64,000 nt of DNA from JAWHTC01 sp032586155 (GCF_032586155.1 NZ_JAWHTC010000002.1:310001-374000), one strand, 5' to 3'. Shown: positions 46,552 to 57,202, counted from the first letter of the stretch. The notes: generated by a model from the sequence alone, not told the origin. Program-made: numbers and translations.

Positions 46552-49032
46552 TCACTCCGGTAGGTATCTGTCCGACCAGCGCTCGCCTGCCGCGCCCTTG
46601 TCTATCATGGTCTGGATTTCACCTTTGGAAAAGCCCAGCCGCGTCAGGATCACCCGAGTATCAGCACCGTATTTCGGTGCGGGTTCCGGGATGGAAATGG
46701 TTGCAGTGGCCGGGCGCACCGCATTTGGTGCCACAAGATCAACCCAGCGCCCCATCGGGTGACGGTCATGGCGAACCACACGAAATGTCGCCGTGCTGAT
46801 ATCAATCTCGCCCGCGCTTTCCCGCTGCAACGCCTGATCGCGGGTTTCATGAAGCGAGCCCAACCGCACGATACCCACCGACGTGCCCGAATAAGCCTGC
46901 GCCCAATCATCCACCGGTCTGGTTGCGAAACGTTCAGCGAGCTTTCCCACCAGTTCCGCCTCATCCACACCTGCCAGATCAGCAAGCGCGCCCACCATCG
47001 CCAAGGCCTTGTACTTCAAAGTCGGCGCGGCAAAGAACATCCAGCCGTCTGCCGCTTTATAGCAGTGATAAAAAGGTCCCCAACCGCGCACTTCACGTCC
47101 TGCAGGTTCATCAAACGGTTCGCGCCCGTCGAAATCGTACATGAACTGCGCCTGAATCATCTCGCCCGCCGCCGCAAGCGAGGCCCGCGCGATGCCCCCC
47201 GCGCCCGTCGCCCGCAATTGCTCCAGCGCTCCGCCCAGGGCCACACAGGCGCAATAGCCGGTCAGTACGTCAATCGTTCCGAAATGGGCGTGTTCCTCAG
47301 GTGTCTCCGGCCCGCCGCCAAAGCGGGTCATCACCCCTGTTGCCGCCTGGGCCAGATCGTCATACCCCAGGTGATCTGACTTGGGCCCGCGCACTGGGCC
47401 GCCGAACGCGTCAAGCTGTACGAGAATCAGGCGCGGGTTGATCGAATTCAACCGATCTTCGGTAAGCCCGAGCGCGTCCCGTTGTTGATCCGTGCCGTTT
47501 ATGGTGATCACATCAGCCTCGGCCACCAGTCGCCAAAAGACCTCGCGCCCGTCTTCATTACGCAGATCCAGCAGGATGCTGTCCTTGCCCCGCTGGGCAT
47601 GCAGTCCGAAAACCACAGCATTCCAGGGATCTACCGAGGGTAAAACCGGTTGAACCAGCGTGACTGTCGCACCGAAACGCGCAAGCGTAGAGCCCACGGT
47701 CGGCCCTGCGATCACGTTGGTCAGGTCAAGCACCCTAAGCCCGTCCAGCCAACCGCCTTGCTTGCTTGTCCCGGACACCGTACGGGGCGGCTCGGCCAAG
47801 ACGGCCTCCAGCGCAACTCGCATTTCATCCGGCTCGGGCCCTGCAACCTTGTCCATTGCGCCAACATCACCGCAAAGCCAGGCCAGGTTGCCCATCTGTC
47901 GCATAATCCCATAGCGCGGATCATCCAGCTGGATCACCAACCCCGAGGCCAGTGCGTCCTTGTCGGCAAGCCATTCGCGCGTGCTGCGCTGCGCCGTGGC
48001 CGGCGCCTTCGCCACACCAAACAGCGCCTCCCATTCATGGGCGGGACGGGTTAGGAACGCTGCCTTCATTGCATCCGACACCCGTTTCCGGTCGCGCGCG
48101 CCCACTGGATAGCTTCGCAACGACCAGTCATCAGGCCACGCCGACCTGTCAGAATAAACATCGAAATCCGGCAGCTCAGCTAAAAGATGCCCAAGCCCCA
48201 GCACCTCCAGAACCCTCTGCGGGTGGTTCACAATCGAACAGGCCACAACGTAGAACCCGCGCCCGTCCGCGCATTCGTAGGTGCGATAAAACGGGTCAAG
48301 GAATTCCGAAAGCTCGGCAAAGCTCAGATCATTGGGCAGGCCCTCACCGGCCCGACGTTCCAGCTCGATCTCGCGCGGGGATTTGTAGCGCTCCGGATAT
48401 CTCTCAATTTGCTCGCAATTATAGACCAACCCTTCCAACAGAGCCGAGGCCAGCGGCACCTCGATATGTTCACCACCCATGCGGTCGCGGGCCGCCAGGG
48501 CAAAAAGGACCGACATCGCGCCGAACGTCGCCCCATAGGCCGAAGCCAGACCAAGCGGTGTAAAGGACGGGTTGATCCCCATCAGACGCCGGTTCAGCCC
48601 CATGTCGGTGAACTGCCCGGTGCGCGAAGCAATCACCGCCTCCCACGCGGCAAGGTCGGGGAATTCCGGGTCGGTCGAGGCAAACCCCGGCAAGGACACC
48701 GAGATAATCCCGGGATGCGCCGTGCGGAGGTCCTTGGGCCCAAGACCCAAACGCTCCATCACACCCGGTCGGAAGTTTTCGATCACCACATCCGCGCGGC
48801 GCACAAGCTCCAGCGCTGTTTCCCGTCCAGCCCGGGTTTTCAGGTCCAATGTCAGCGCCCGCTTGCCACGTGACAGCATATCGAAAGCCGGATCAAGCCA
48901 CCTTGGCCCTCCCGGCGGGTCGATTCTGATCACCTCGGCCCCCAGATCAGCAAGCATCATGCCAACCAAAGGACCCGCTAGATACTGTCCGAAATCAAGC
49001 ACACGCAGGTGGGATAATGGTCTGTTTTGCAT
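46552..49032 (-). CDS. tandem double CaiB/BaiF (type III) CoA-transferase
   Basis: ATG 49032, with AGGGAAG just upstream, gives about 826 residues, twice the usual 380-430. Half one (about residues 5-395) starts LRVLDFGQYLAGPLVGMMLADLGAEVIRIDPPGG; half two (about 400-820) starts LRVLDLTNVIAGPTVGSTLARFGATVTLVQP. Each half has the NFRPGVM- or NGTDQQR-type segment. Half two keeps an Asp where the catalytic residue is expected (HFGTIDVLTGYCACVALGGAL); half one reads FTPLGLASAYGATFGAMSVL there and seems to lack it. The enzyme should move CoA between carboxylic acids. It is transcribed with the dimethylformamidase-like gene. Confidence 0.82.
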   Translation of the reverse strand: MQNRPLSHLRVLDFGQYLAGPLVGMMLADLGAEVIRIDPPGGPRWLDPAFDMLSRGKRALTLDLKTRAGRETALELVRRADVVIENFRPGVMERLGLGPKDLRTAHPGIISVSLPGFASTDPEFPDLAAWEAVIASRTGQFTDMGLNRRLMGINPSFTPLGLASAYGATFGAMSVLFALAARDRMGGEHIEVPLASALLEGLVYNCEQIERYPERYKSPREIELERRAGEGLPNDLSFAELSEFLDPFYRTYECADGRGFYVVACSIVNHPQRVLEVLGLGHLLAELPDFDVYSDRSAWPDDWSLRSYPVGARDRKRVSDAMKAAFLTRPAHEWEALFGVAKAPATAQRSTREWLADKDALASGLVIQLDDPRYGIMRQMGNLAWLCGDVGAMDKVAGPEPDEMRVALEAVLAEPPRTVSGTSKQGGWLDGLRVLDLTNVIAGPTVGSTLARFGATVTLVQPVLPSVDPWNAVVFGLHAQRGKDSILLDLRNEDGREVFWRLVAEADVITINGTDQQRDALGLTEDRLNSINPRLILVQLDAFGGPVRGPKSDHLGYDDLAQAATGVMTRFGGGPETPEEHAHFGTIDVLTGYCACVALGGALEQLRATGAGGIARASLAAAGEMIQAQFMYDFDGREPFDEPAGREVRGWGPFYHCYKAADGWMFFAAPTLKYKALAMVGALADLAGVDEAELVGKLAERFATRPVDDWAQAYSGTSVGIVRLGSLHETRDQALQRESAGEIDISTATFRVVRHDRHPMGRWVDLVAPNAVRPATATISIPEPAPKYGADTRVILTRLGFSKGEIQTMIDKGAAGERWSDRYLPE

Positions 49033-49419
49033 CTGACTTCCCTGGTTCGGCAAAGCGGCATGACGTCACCCTAACCACCTCCCGCAGGTTGCGGACACCA
49101 GGAAAGCGTCATGTTTTTGTCGCAACTGGCCTGGCTTATGCTCTCCCCGACACGGTCCCCCGATAGCCATCGGTACGCAGATCATCCGTCCGGGGAGCGC
49201 CTCTTGCACAGTCAGGATCGGTTACCCGGAGAACTTTCCGGATCAAACCCGAACGCATAGTTGGAGAAATGGCGGCCTGTTCGTTTGGCATATGCGGGCA
49301 GCATGGGCGCACAGTGAGGGAAATTCAGCACAACATGGGCGAGATGCGGGATAAACAGCCCAAAACCCGAAAGGCAGGATGCCGTTCTGTGCTAATTTTC
49401 CGGTGCTTTTCCGAGTATT
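49033..49419. other. gene-free gap between tRNA-Trp and the CoA-transferase gene
   Basis: No credible gene was seen in this stretch of about 390 bases. In many Rhodobacterales the tRNA-Trp gene is followed by secE and nusG, but no secE-like frame is present here on the minus strand. The plus-strand frame that runs across the tRNA is an artefact (see rejected items). The upstream region of the CoA-transferase operon must hold its promoter. Confidence 0.5.
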
Positions 49420-49495
49420 TGGCAGGGGCAGCAGGGTTCGAACCCGCGACCTACGGTTTTGGAGACCGTCGCTCTACCAGCTGAGCTATACCCCT
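49420..49495 (-). tRNA. tRNA-Trp (anticodon CCA)
   Basis: A 76-base tRNA on the minus strand. Acceptor AGGGGTA pairs with TGCCCCT, followed by discriminator G and an encoded CCA. The anticodon loop CTCCAAA, with ACGGT/ACCGT stems, gives anticodon CCA. The D-arm GCTCAGCTGGTAGAGC and T-loop TTCGAAC are canonical. It lies downstream of tuf and the TPR gene on the same strand. Confidence 0.95.
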
Positions 49496-49746
49496 AAGGC
49501 CGAGGCAGGATTTAATACCGCACCAACCTGATTGCAAGCCGGAATGACAGTATTTCCGGATCATACCTGCAACAATACCCGGTCAGGGCGGCGCACACCC
49601 GTAAACGGTGCGCAAGGCGTTTTCTTCGTCCCCTGACGATACATGCGTGGCAGCTTGCAGTTCATGTTGCGGCACCAGCGGGACCGTCGCTGCCTAGGCG
49701 GGGCCTCGACCCGTCTTCACACCGGAAACATGGGCCTCACCCTCAC

Positions 49747-51051
49747 TCACTCATGCCTTGCACGCAGGGCAAGCGCACGGGCGGTCTGATCATTCTCGAT
49801 CAGAAGCTTGGCAAAATCACCGACATAACCCTTGGGAAGACCCGTTTCGATCGCCTTGTCGAACAGCACCTCGGCCTCGTCGAACTTCCCGTGCAAAACC
49901 TTGATTCTCACCTCTAGAAACATCAGCCCGTTCATCCAGGGCGCAATCTCCAAGCCCGCGGAAACAGCTTTCTCCGCCGTGGCAAGATCGTCCTGTTCAA
50001 GAGCAATCCGCGCCAGAAGCTTATGGTCATACCCGTCGGCGTCGTCCCCTTCGACATTGCGCATGATCATCGCGCGTGCATCATCCAGCCGGTCATTGCG
50101 CCATAAGAAATACGCGGTCCAATAGCGGTAGAAGCTCGACGCACCATGCGCCTCACCCGCCTCGAGCAGGGTCGTCATTGCCAGGAAATCCATACCCATT
50201 TCCGAAAAGGCCCGCGCCTTGAGCACAACACCGTCAGAGCGTTTCGGGGCGATCTCAACCACCAGTTCGGCGTCCCGCAGCGCCCGGAACGCATTGCCGT
50301 TCACACGCGCGATGTTCGAGCGCCAAATCAGGATTTCGACATTGTCCGGACGCAGCTCGGCCGCCGCGTTGATGTGCTCCAACGCCTCTTCGTTGCGACC
50401 GATTTCGAAGAACACCTGGGCCAACCCTTTGCGCGCATTGGCGTCAGATGCGTTCAGTTCCAACGCCCGCTCAAACGGCTTGATCGCCTCTTCGAAACGT
50501 CGCTCTTCATACAGGATCCAACCCTTGGTACGCAGGTTCCAGCGGTCCTCGCCCTGGATCGACAGGGCAACGTCGACCAGTCTCAGCGCCTCGTCCGCTG
50601 CCAGCAACTCACCCCAATACCCGGCGGCGGCATAACCGGCCCACCCATCCCCCGATGGCCCGGCATCAAGCGACACCTGGAACAGTTGCATCGCCTTGAC
50701 GTAATCCCCCTGGTCATAGGCCACCCAGGCCAACCCGTTCAGCCCCCGGTGCTCGCTGGGATCGAGTTGTAAAATCTCGCCATAGGCGGCTCTGGCTTTC
50801 TGCCACTGTTCAAGATTGCGATATGCATCGCCCAGATTGTCCAGAATGCCGATATGCTGCCGCCTGCTATAACCGCCCTCGTCAAGCGCCTTCTGGCATA
50901 TCCCGATCATATCCTCGTTCGGGGCATCGTAATCAAGGCAGACCCGGGCATGGGTTTTCTCGGAACTGTTCAGACTGGCCTTGGCCACAGTGCCGGTCGG
51001 ATGCAGGCAAACGCCCACCGTAAGACCCAAGAAACCGATAACCCTAAACAC
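49747..51051 (-). CDS. exported tetratricopeptide-repeat protein
   Basis: A 434-residue protein with a GTG start and a signal-like leader (MFRVIGFLGLTVGVCLHPTGTVAKA). From about residue 60 it is built of helical pairs with the TPR pattern (e.g. LDNLGDAYRNLEQWQKARAAYGEILQLDPSEH; AIKPFERALELNASDANARKGLAQVFFEIGRNEEALEHINAAAELRPDN), some ten repeats. Such proteins act as scaffolds in envelope assembly or secretion; no partner is visible. It lies between tuf and tRNA-Trp, where these two are normally adjacent, so it may be an inserted gene. Confidence 0.75.
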   Translation of the reverse strand: MFRVIGFLGLTVGVCLHPTGTVAKASLNSSEKTHARVCLDYDAPNEDMIGICQKALDEGGYSRRQHIGILDNLGDAYRNLEQWQKARAAYGEILQLDPSEHRGLNGLAWVAYDQGDYVKAMQLFQVSLDAGPSGDGWAGYAAAGYWGELLAADEALRLVDVALSIQGEDRWNLRTKGWILYEERRFEEAIKPFERALELNASDANARKGLAQVFFEIGRNEEALEHINAAAELRPDNVEILIWRSNIARVNGNAFRALRDAELVVEIAPKRSDGVVLKARAFSEMGMDFLAMTTLLEAGEAHGASSFYRYWTAYFLWRNDRLDDARAMIMRNVEGDDADGYDHKLLARIALEQDDLATAEKAVSAGLEIAPWMNGLMFLEVRIKVLHGKFDEAEVLFDKAIETGLPKGYVGDFAKLLIENDQTARALALRARHE

Positions 51052-51161
51052 CTTCCACAGCTCCGTTTCACATCCAGCCGCTTCATCGACGGCTTGCCCA
51101 AGAAGGCATCAATCCGTTTGAATTGCAAACACTTCAACAAATCTCAACAGCCCATCCGAAA

Positions 51162-51189
51162 CGAAAAAGGCCGCCCCAAAGGGCGGCCT
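51162..51189 (-). terminator. rho-independent terminator of tuf
   Basis: A perfect 9-bp stem, AGGCCGCCC / GGGCGGCCT, has a 4-base loop. On the minus strand it is followed by TTTTTCGTTT. It lies 23 bases after the tuf stop and separates tuf from the TPR gene. Confidence 0.85.
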
Positions 51190-51211
51190 CTTCATCCGGA
51201 TGTGATCCGAA

Positions 51212-52387
<1,176 letters not shown>

Positions 52388-52451
52388 CGTCCGGCGCCCT
52401 TTGCTTGTGGCCCCCGGATTTGCACGGCGGGCCAAGTTTCACTCCGCGCGC

Positions 52452-52480
52452 CGTTTATTTGGTTATGGTCAGGAAATCAA
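52452..52480 (-). promoter_or_regulatory. candidate sigma-70 promoter of tuf
   Basis: Read on the minus strand, TTGATT at 52480-52475 is followed after 17 bases by TAAACG at 52457-52452. The match to TTGACA is five of six at best, and the -10 box is moderate. It lies about 65 bases upstream of the tuf start in a 179-base gap. Confidence 0.4.
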
Positions 52481-52566
52481 GGCCCGGATGCACTTGGCTG
52501 GCGTAAAATCGGGTCGCGCAGAAGCGTTCGCCCTTCCGCGCGCTTGGCAAGCCGACAAAACCCGGC

Positions 52567-53193
52567 TTACTCCTCAGTTGCTTCTTCGATTTTCTCTTCG
52601 TCCGACACGACCTCTTCCTCAACCTTGGCCACATCATCCTTCTTGTCCTTGAACCAGCCCTCGGCGCGATCTTGTCTGCGCAGGTAGTTCTGAATTTCCT
52701 TGGCCACGTTGCGCGCCAGGCCCTGCATCTGCTCTTCTTCTGTCTGGGTATAGCCTGAACCAAGGATCGTATGACCGCCAAAGCTCTCTATCACGGTGAT
52801 CTGTTCGGGCTTTTCAGTCAGCTTCTTGCCAGCCGCGTCATCCCACACAGTGACGTTCACGATCAGGATCGATTTCGGGCTGACTAATAGCGGGATACCG
52901 GGCTGCGCCAGGACATAACCTTCAAGGCTGATACCAAAATGGTAGAACTTGTCGCCCTCGTAACGGCCAAACCGTTCATCCATCGCATCCGTCATCGCAG
53001 CGATGAACTTGTCCTTGTCGGCGTCGCGTGACAGTGGCCCCTTGACCATGTTCGGGGCCACCACGACATTGTGGCCCAGCGCGAAATTGCCCAACGCGAC
53101 GGGGGGTTTATCCAAGTCATTTGCGTTGGTACAGGCGACCAGAAAACTCAGCCCCAGTAAAAGCGTTGCATTGCGAAAAATGGCGCGAAACAT
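52567..53193 (-). CDS. lipoprotein of unknown function
   Basis: ATG 53193, preceded by AAGGGGGA, gives 208 residues. The leader LLLGLSFLVACTN ends in a lipobox (LVAC), so it is probably lipidated and sent to the envelope. The middle has YHFGISLEGYVLAQPGIPLLVSPKSILIVNVTVWDDAAGKKL, a beta-rich stretch, and the C-terminus is highly acidic (KVEEEVVSDEEKIEEATEE). No family was recognised. It is divergent from the P450 gene, 124 bases away. Confidence 0.7.
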   Translation of the reverse strand: MFRAIFRNATLLLGLSFLVACTNANDLDKPPVALGNFALGHNVVVAPNMVKGPLSRDADKDKFIAAMTDAMDERFGRYEGDKFYHFGISLEGYVLAQPGIPLLVSPKSILIVNVTVWDDAAGKKLTEKPEQITVIESFGGHTILGSGYTQTEEEQMQGLARNVAKEIQNYLRRQDRAEGWFKDKKDDVAKVEEEVVSDEEKIEEATEE

Positions 53194-53317
53194 GGCATCC
53201 CCCTTGGTTGCAAGCTCCTCGATAACGCAGGCAGGCCATGCGTGCAATCACAAGAACAGGCGTTTGAAACACGCACCCCGCCGCCTATATCATCATGTAA
53301 CTGTCGTGGAGGGCGAT

Positions 53318-54670
53318 ATGAGTTCTGCCGATCTTCCGGTACATGTGCCGCTGGTCACCCAGCCAATGGGCATTCTTGCCAGCCTCAATGCCGCGCGGCG
53401 CAACCTTCTGGAAATCCTGCCCGAGATTGCCACCCGCCAACCGATGGTCTCGGGACGCACCGCCAAACGCTGGCACATGGTGATGGACCCCGATGCTATT
53501 CGCCGGATGCTTCTGGAAAACCTCGACAATTACCCGAAATCTCTGGTTACCAAGAACCTTCTGAAACCGGCGATCGGTGACTCGCTCTTTATCGCCGAAG
53601 GGGCGCATTGGCGCTGGCAACGCCGCGCCGCCGCTCCGGCCTTTTCCCATCGCAACGTCACCAACCTTGCCCCGGTGATGTCCGCAGCGGCAGAAACCAG
53701 CCTCAATCGGATCACGGCTGCAGGCCCCCGCGCCGTCGACATGTATGTCGAGATGGTTCGCGCCACTTTCGAGGTGATCGGCAACGTCACCTTTTCCGAA
53801 GGCTCAAGGTTCGAGCCCGAAGAGGTCCACCGCGCCATCGACAGCTATATCGACGCCGCCGCACGCCTGTCGCTGTTTGACGTGCTGGGGTTCCCCGATT
53901 GGGTGCCCCGCCCGGGCCGTATCTTCACCGGGCGCGCGGTGAATGACATGAAGGCGCTGGCAGACGGTGCGGTCGAAGCTCGGGCTGCCAAGGGGCCGCG
54001 CGACATACCCGATCTGCTCGACCTGTTACTCGAGGGCGAAGACCCGGAAACCAAGCGCAAGATGAACACCGCCGAACTGCGCGACAACCTGCTGACCTTC
54101 ATCGTTGCCGGTCACGAAACCACCGCCCTCACCCTGTCATGGGCACTCTACCTCTGTGCCTTTGATCAGGACGTGCAGGCCCGCGCCCGAACCGAAGCTC
54201 AATCCGCCCTCGATGGCCGCATCGCCACCGCTGATGACCTCGACAACCTCCCCTTCATCCGCATGATCGTGGACGAGGCCCTGCGCCTTTACCCCCCTGC
54301 CGGAATCATCTCGCGCACCGCACAGGAACACGATGAGCTGTGCGGGCGCGAGGTTCTGCCCGGCGACACGGTAATGATCCCGATCTATGCGCTGCACCGC
54401 AACCGTGTGCTCTGGGATGGCCCCGATGCCTTCCGCCCAGACCGCTTTGCCGACCGCAAATCGGTGCAACGCTTTGCCTACCTGCCCTTTGGAGACGGAC
54501 CACGCATCTGTATCGGCGCCAGCTTTGCCATTCAGGAGGCGGTGATTATCCTCGCCACCCTATTGTCGCGCCGACGTTTCCACCTTGTGCCCGGGCGCAC
54601 ACCGAAACCGGTCATGATCCTGACACTGCGCCCCGAAGGCGGGGTCTGGCTCACCTCGGAACCGGTGTGA
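53318..54670 (+). CDS. cytochrome P450
   Basis: ATG 53318 with GGAGGG 4 bases upstream gives 450 residues; the longer frame to 53003 is antisense to the lipoprotein. The I-helix AGHETTAL (oxygen activation), K-helix EALR (ExxR) and haem loop FGDGPRICIG with Cys398 are intact, so it should be an active soluble monooxygenase. Its electron donor (ferredoxin or reductase) is not in the window. It is followed in the same direction, after 130 bases, by a PLP-dependent decarboxylase. The sequence type looks like bacterial P450s of broad, unassigned substrate range. Confidence 0.9.
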   Translation: MSSADLPVHVPLVTQPMGILASLNAARRNLLEILPEIATRQPMVSGRTAKRWHMVMDPDAIRRMLLENLDNYPKSLVTKNLLKPAIGDSLFIAEGAHWRWQRRAAAPAFSHRNVTNLAPVMSAAAETSLNRITAAGPRAVDMYVEMVRATFEVIGNVTFSEGSRFEPEEVHRAIDSYIDAAARLSLFDVLGFPDWVPRPGRIFTGRAVNDMKALADGAVEARAAKGPRDIPDLLDLLLEGEDPETKRKMNTAELRDNLLTFIVAGHETTALTLSWALYLCAFDQDVQARARTEAQSALDGRIATADDLDNLPFIRMIVDEALRLYPPAGIISRTAQEHDELCGREVLPGDTVMIPIYALHRNRVLWDGPDAFRPDRFADRKSVQRFAYLPFGDGPRICIGASFAIQEAVIILATLLSRRRFHLVPGRTPKPVMILTLRPEGGVWLTSEPV

Positions 54671-54800
54671 TCCGGCGCGCCCTCCGAAACCGACATCTTT
54701 TCCATCCTGTCTTGCCGCGAACGGTAGCCTTGCCTATCCAAGCCACCTAATGTGCAGCCGTTGACGCTCCGCTTACGCTCACCCCACGGAAGGATTGCGC

Positions 54801-56249
54801 ATGTCCCCCAAGGCCACCGAAATGTCCAACACCAGCCTCGACCCCGAGGATTGGGGCGAGTTCCGCGCCAAAGCCCATGACCTGCTCGAGGCCTGCCTCG
54901 ACCGGCTGGAACAGGCCCGCAACCTGCCTTGGCAACCGGTCCCGCAGGATATCCGGCACAGCTACGTGCTGCCCGACAAGGGTGCCGCCTCGGACGATCT
55001 GACAACCGCCCTGCGCGAGACTGTGATGCCCTACAACACCGGCAACACTCATCCCCGCTTCTTCGGCTGGGTCCATGGCACAGGTATGGCCGAGGGCCTG
55101 CTTGCCGAAATGGTTGCCGCCACGATGAACTCGAATTGCGGCGGGCGTGATCACGGCATGGTTTACGTTGAACGCGCCGTGATCGATTGGACCCGCCGCC
55201 AGATGGGGTTCCCCGACACCGCCTCGGGCGTCCTGGTCACCGGCACGTCCCAGGCAACGGTTATCGCGCTCTCGGCGGCCCGGTTGCGTGCACTGGGGCC
55301 CGAGGTACGCACAACCGGCCAGGGCGCCCAGCGCTTGACCGCCTATGCCGGGGCGGGCATCCACAATGCTGCCCGCAAAGCGATCGAGCTTCTTGGCATC
55401 GGTTCAGACAACCTGCGCCGGATTCCCCAGATCGATGGGCAGGTCGATATAGCCGCGCTGAAACGACGGGCCGCACAAGACCGCGCCGACGGCGCCATTC
55501 CCTTCGCCCTCTTCGGCACCGCCGGATCGGTGGACTTCGGCCAATTCGACGATCTGAACGCGCTGGCCGACGTCGCGGCAGAGGAAAACCTCTGGCTGCA
55601 CGTCGATGGCGCTTTCGGTGCCTGGACACGACTGGCGGATGCCCCATGGCGCGCGCTCAGCGAAGGGATCGGTCGCGCCGACAGCATGGCCTGCGACTTC
55701 CACAAGTGGATGTATGTTCCCTACGAATGCGGTCTTGTTCTGATCCGTAACGAGAACGAACACCGCGCCGCCTTTGCGGCCCGTCCCTCCTATCTCGAAG
55801 CTATGGACACTGGCCTTGCCGGCGGCGATCCGTGGTTTTGCGACTATGGCATCGATCTGTCACGTGGCCCCCGAGCCCTGAAAGTCTGGAGCGCGATCAA
55901 GGCTCACGGCGCCGAAAAGCTGGGCAAAGCCATCACCGCCAACTGCCACGCCGCCGCGCAAATGGGCGCGTTGGTCAGCGAGACACAGAACATGCAACTG
56001 GCGGCCCCGGTGGTGTCGAACCTCTGCGTTTTCACGGCCGATGCATCCCTCGACCCCGAAACGCAAAGCAATTTGAACATGCGCATCGCCCAGGATCTTC
56101 AAAACTCGGGTCAGGCGGTGTTCTCAACCACCTGGGCCCAGATCAACGGACACAAGGTCACCTGCCTGCGCGCCGCAATCACCAATCATCGTACCCGCCC
56201 CGAGGACGTTCAAGCGGCCATGGATGCGGTAATCACGGAACGCGGCTAG
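54801..56249 (+). CDS. group II pyridoxal-phosphate-dependent decarboxylase
   Basis: ATG 54801 with GGAAGGA 6 bases upstream gives 482 residues. The PLP lysine is K302 in DFHKWMYVPYECG; other group II features are NSNCGGRDHGMVYVERAVIDW, SGVLVTGTSQATVIAL and LHVDGAFGAW (Asp contacting the cofactor ring). The family decarboxylates aromatic amino acids, glutamate, 2,4-diaminobutyrate and others, so the substrate is open. It may share a transcript with the P450 gene, but the 130-base gap could hold a promoter. Confidence 0.87.
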   Translation: MSPKATEMSNTSLDPEDWGEFRAKAHDLLEACLDRLEQARNLPWQPVPQDIRHSYVLPDKGAASDDLTTALRETVMPYNTGNTHPRFFGWVHGTGMAEGLLAEMVAATMNSNCGGRDHGMVYVERAVIDWTRRQMGFPDTASGVLVTGTSQATVIALSAARLRALGPEVRTTGQGAQRLTAYAGAGIHNAARKAIELLGIGSDNLRRIPQIDGQVDIAALKRRAAQDRADGAIPFALFGTAGSVDFGQFDDLNALADVAAEENLWLHVDGAFGAWTRLADAPWRALSEGIGRADSMACDFHKWMYVPYECGLVLIRNENEHRAAFAARPSYLEAMDTGLAGGDPWFCDYGIDLSRGPRALKVWSAIKAHGAEKLGKAITANCHAAAQMGALVSETQNMQLAAPVVSNLCVFTADASLDPETQSNLNMRIAQDLQNSGQAVFSTTWAQINGHKVTCLRAAITNHRTRPEDVQAAMDAVITERG

Positions 56250-56252
56250 GTC

Positions 56253-56759
56253 CTATTCCCCGGCCGCCCGTTTCGGCAAAACCCACCCTGCCCGCGGGAA
56301 GTGGCAGGTATAACCGTTGGGAACCCGTTCCAGGTAATCCTGATGCTCCGGCTCCGCCTCCCAGAAGTCACCCACCGGCTCAACTTCGGTGACAACCTTA
56401 CCCGGCCACAGGCCAGACGCCTCAACATCTGCAATCGTGTCCTCGGCCAACGCCATTTGCGTCTCGTCCGCATAATAGATGGCCGACCGGTACGACATGC
56501 CCCGGTCATTGCCCTGACGGTTCGGCGTGGTCGGGTCGTGGATCTGGAAAAAGAACTCCAGCAGGTCGCGATAGCTGATCCGTGCCGGGTCAAAAACTAT
56601 TTCGATCCCCTCGGCATGGGTGCCGTGGTTTCGATAGGTCGCGTTGGGCACATCGCCGCCGGTATATCCCACCCGCGTGCTCTCAACACCGGGCAGCTTG
56701 CGGATCAAATCCTGCATACCCCAGAAACAGCCACCGGCCAGAACTGCGCGTTCGCTCAT
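56253..56759 (-). CDS. msrA: peptide methionine sulfoxide reductase MsrA
   Basis: ATG 56759 gives 168 residues. The catalytic Cys11 sits in AGGCFWG, followed by VGYTGGDVPNATYRNHGTHAEGIEI, the family core. MsrA reduces the S-form of methionine sulfoxide in proteins, with thioredoxin as donor. There is no recycling Cys near the C-terminus, so a second Cys elsewhere, or a direct reductant, is implied. It overlaps the upstream msrB gene by 4 bases (ATGA), making a complete two-gene repair operon. In-frame sequence up to 56852 lies inside msrB and is not translated. Confidence 0.93.
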   Translation of the reverse strand: MSERAVLAGGCFWGMQDLIRKLPGVESTRVGYTGGDVPNATYRNHGTHAEGIEIVFDPARISYRDLLEFFFQIHDPTTPNRQGNDRGMSYRSAIYYADETQMALAEDTIADVEASGLWPGKVVTEVEPVGDFWEAEPEHQDYLERVPNGYTCHFPRAGWVLPKRAAGE

Positions 56760-57202
56760 GCCACATCCTCCACCTGATCCAGATAGGCCCCGTACCCTTC
56801 GGCCTCCATTTCGTCCTTCGGAATGAACCGCAACGAGGCCGAATTGATGCAATAGCGCAGACCGCCATGCTCGGGTGGCCCATCCGGGAACACGTGCCCC
56901 AGATGGCTGTCCCCATGTTTCGAGCGCACCTCGACCCGCACCATCCCGTGGGTCAGGTCACGATGCTCGGTAACATGCGCAGCTTCCACCGGCTTGGTGA
57001 AACTCGGCCAGCCGCATCCGCTCTCATATTTGTCTCCCGACACGAACAGCGGCTCACCCGACACGATATCCACGTAAAGACCCACCGCCTTGTTCGTGGT
57101 CAACTCGCCCGACCAGGGCCGTTCGGTCCCGCTCTGCTGGGTGACGCGAAACTGCTCCGGTGTCAGGCGGGCAATTGCGTCTTCGGTCTTTTCATAGCTC
57201 AT
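56756..57202 (-). CDS. msrB: peptide methionine sulfoxide reductase MsrB
   Basis: A 148-residue protein that reduces the R-form of methionine sulfoxide. The catalytic motif is RYCINSASLRFIP near residue 120, and the ESGCGWPSF segment supplies the resolving Cys. The CxxC pairs that bind zinc in most MsrB are missing (the first is replaced in the KAVGLYVDI region), so this is a metal-free type. It is the first gene of the msrB-msrA operon, so both stereoisomers can be repaired together. Confidence 0.93.
   Translation of the reverse strand: MSYEKTEDAIARLTPEQFRVTQQSGTERPWSGELTTNKAVGLYVDIVSGEPLFVSGDKYESGCGWPSFTKPVEAAHVTEHRDLTHGMVRVEVRSKHGDSHLGHVFPDGPPEHGGLRYCINSASLRFIPKDEMEAEGYGAYLDQVEDVA

Noticed and set aside
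49269..49484. 71-codon plus-strand frame ending in AAGFEPATYGFGDRRSTS
   Set aside because: It reads antisense through the tRNA-Trp gene; this peptide is a well-known annotation artefact.
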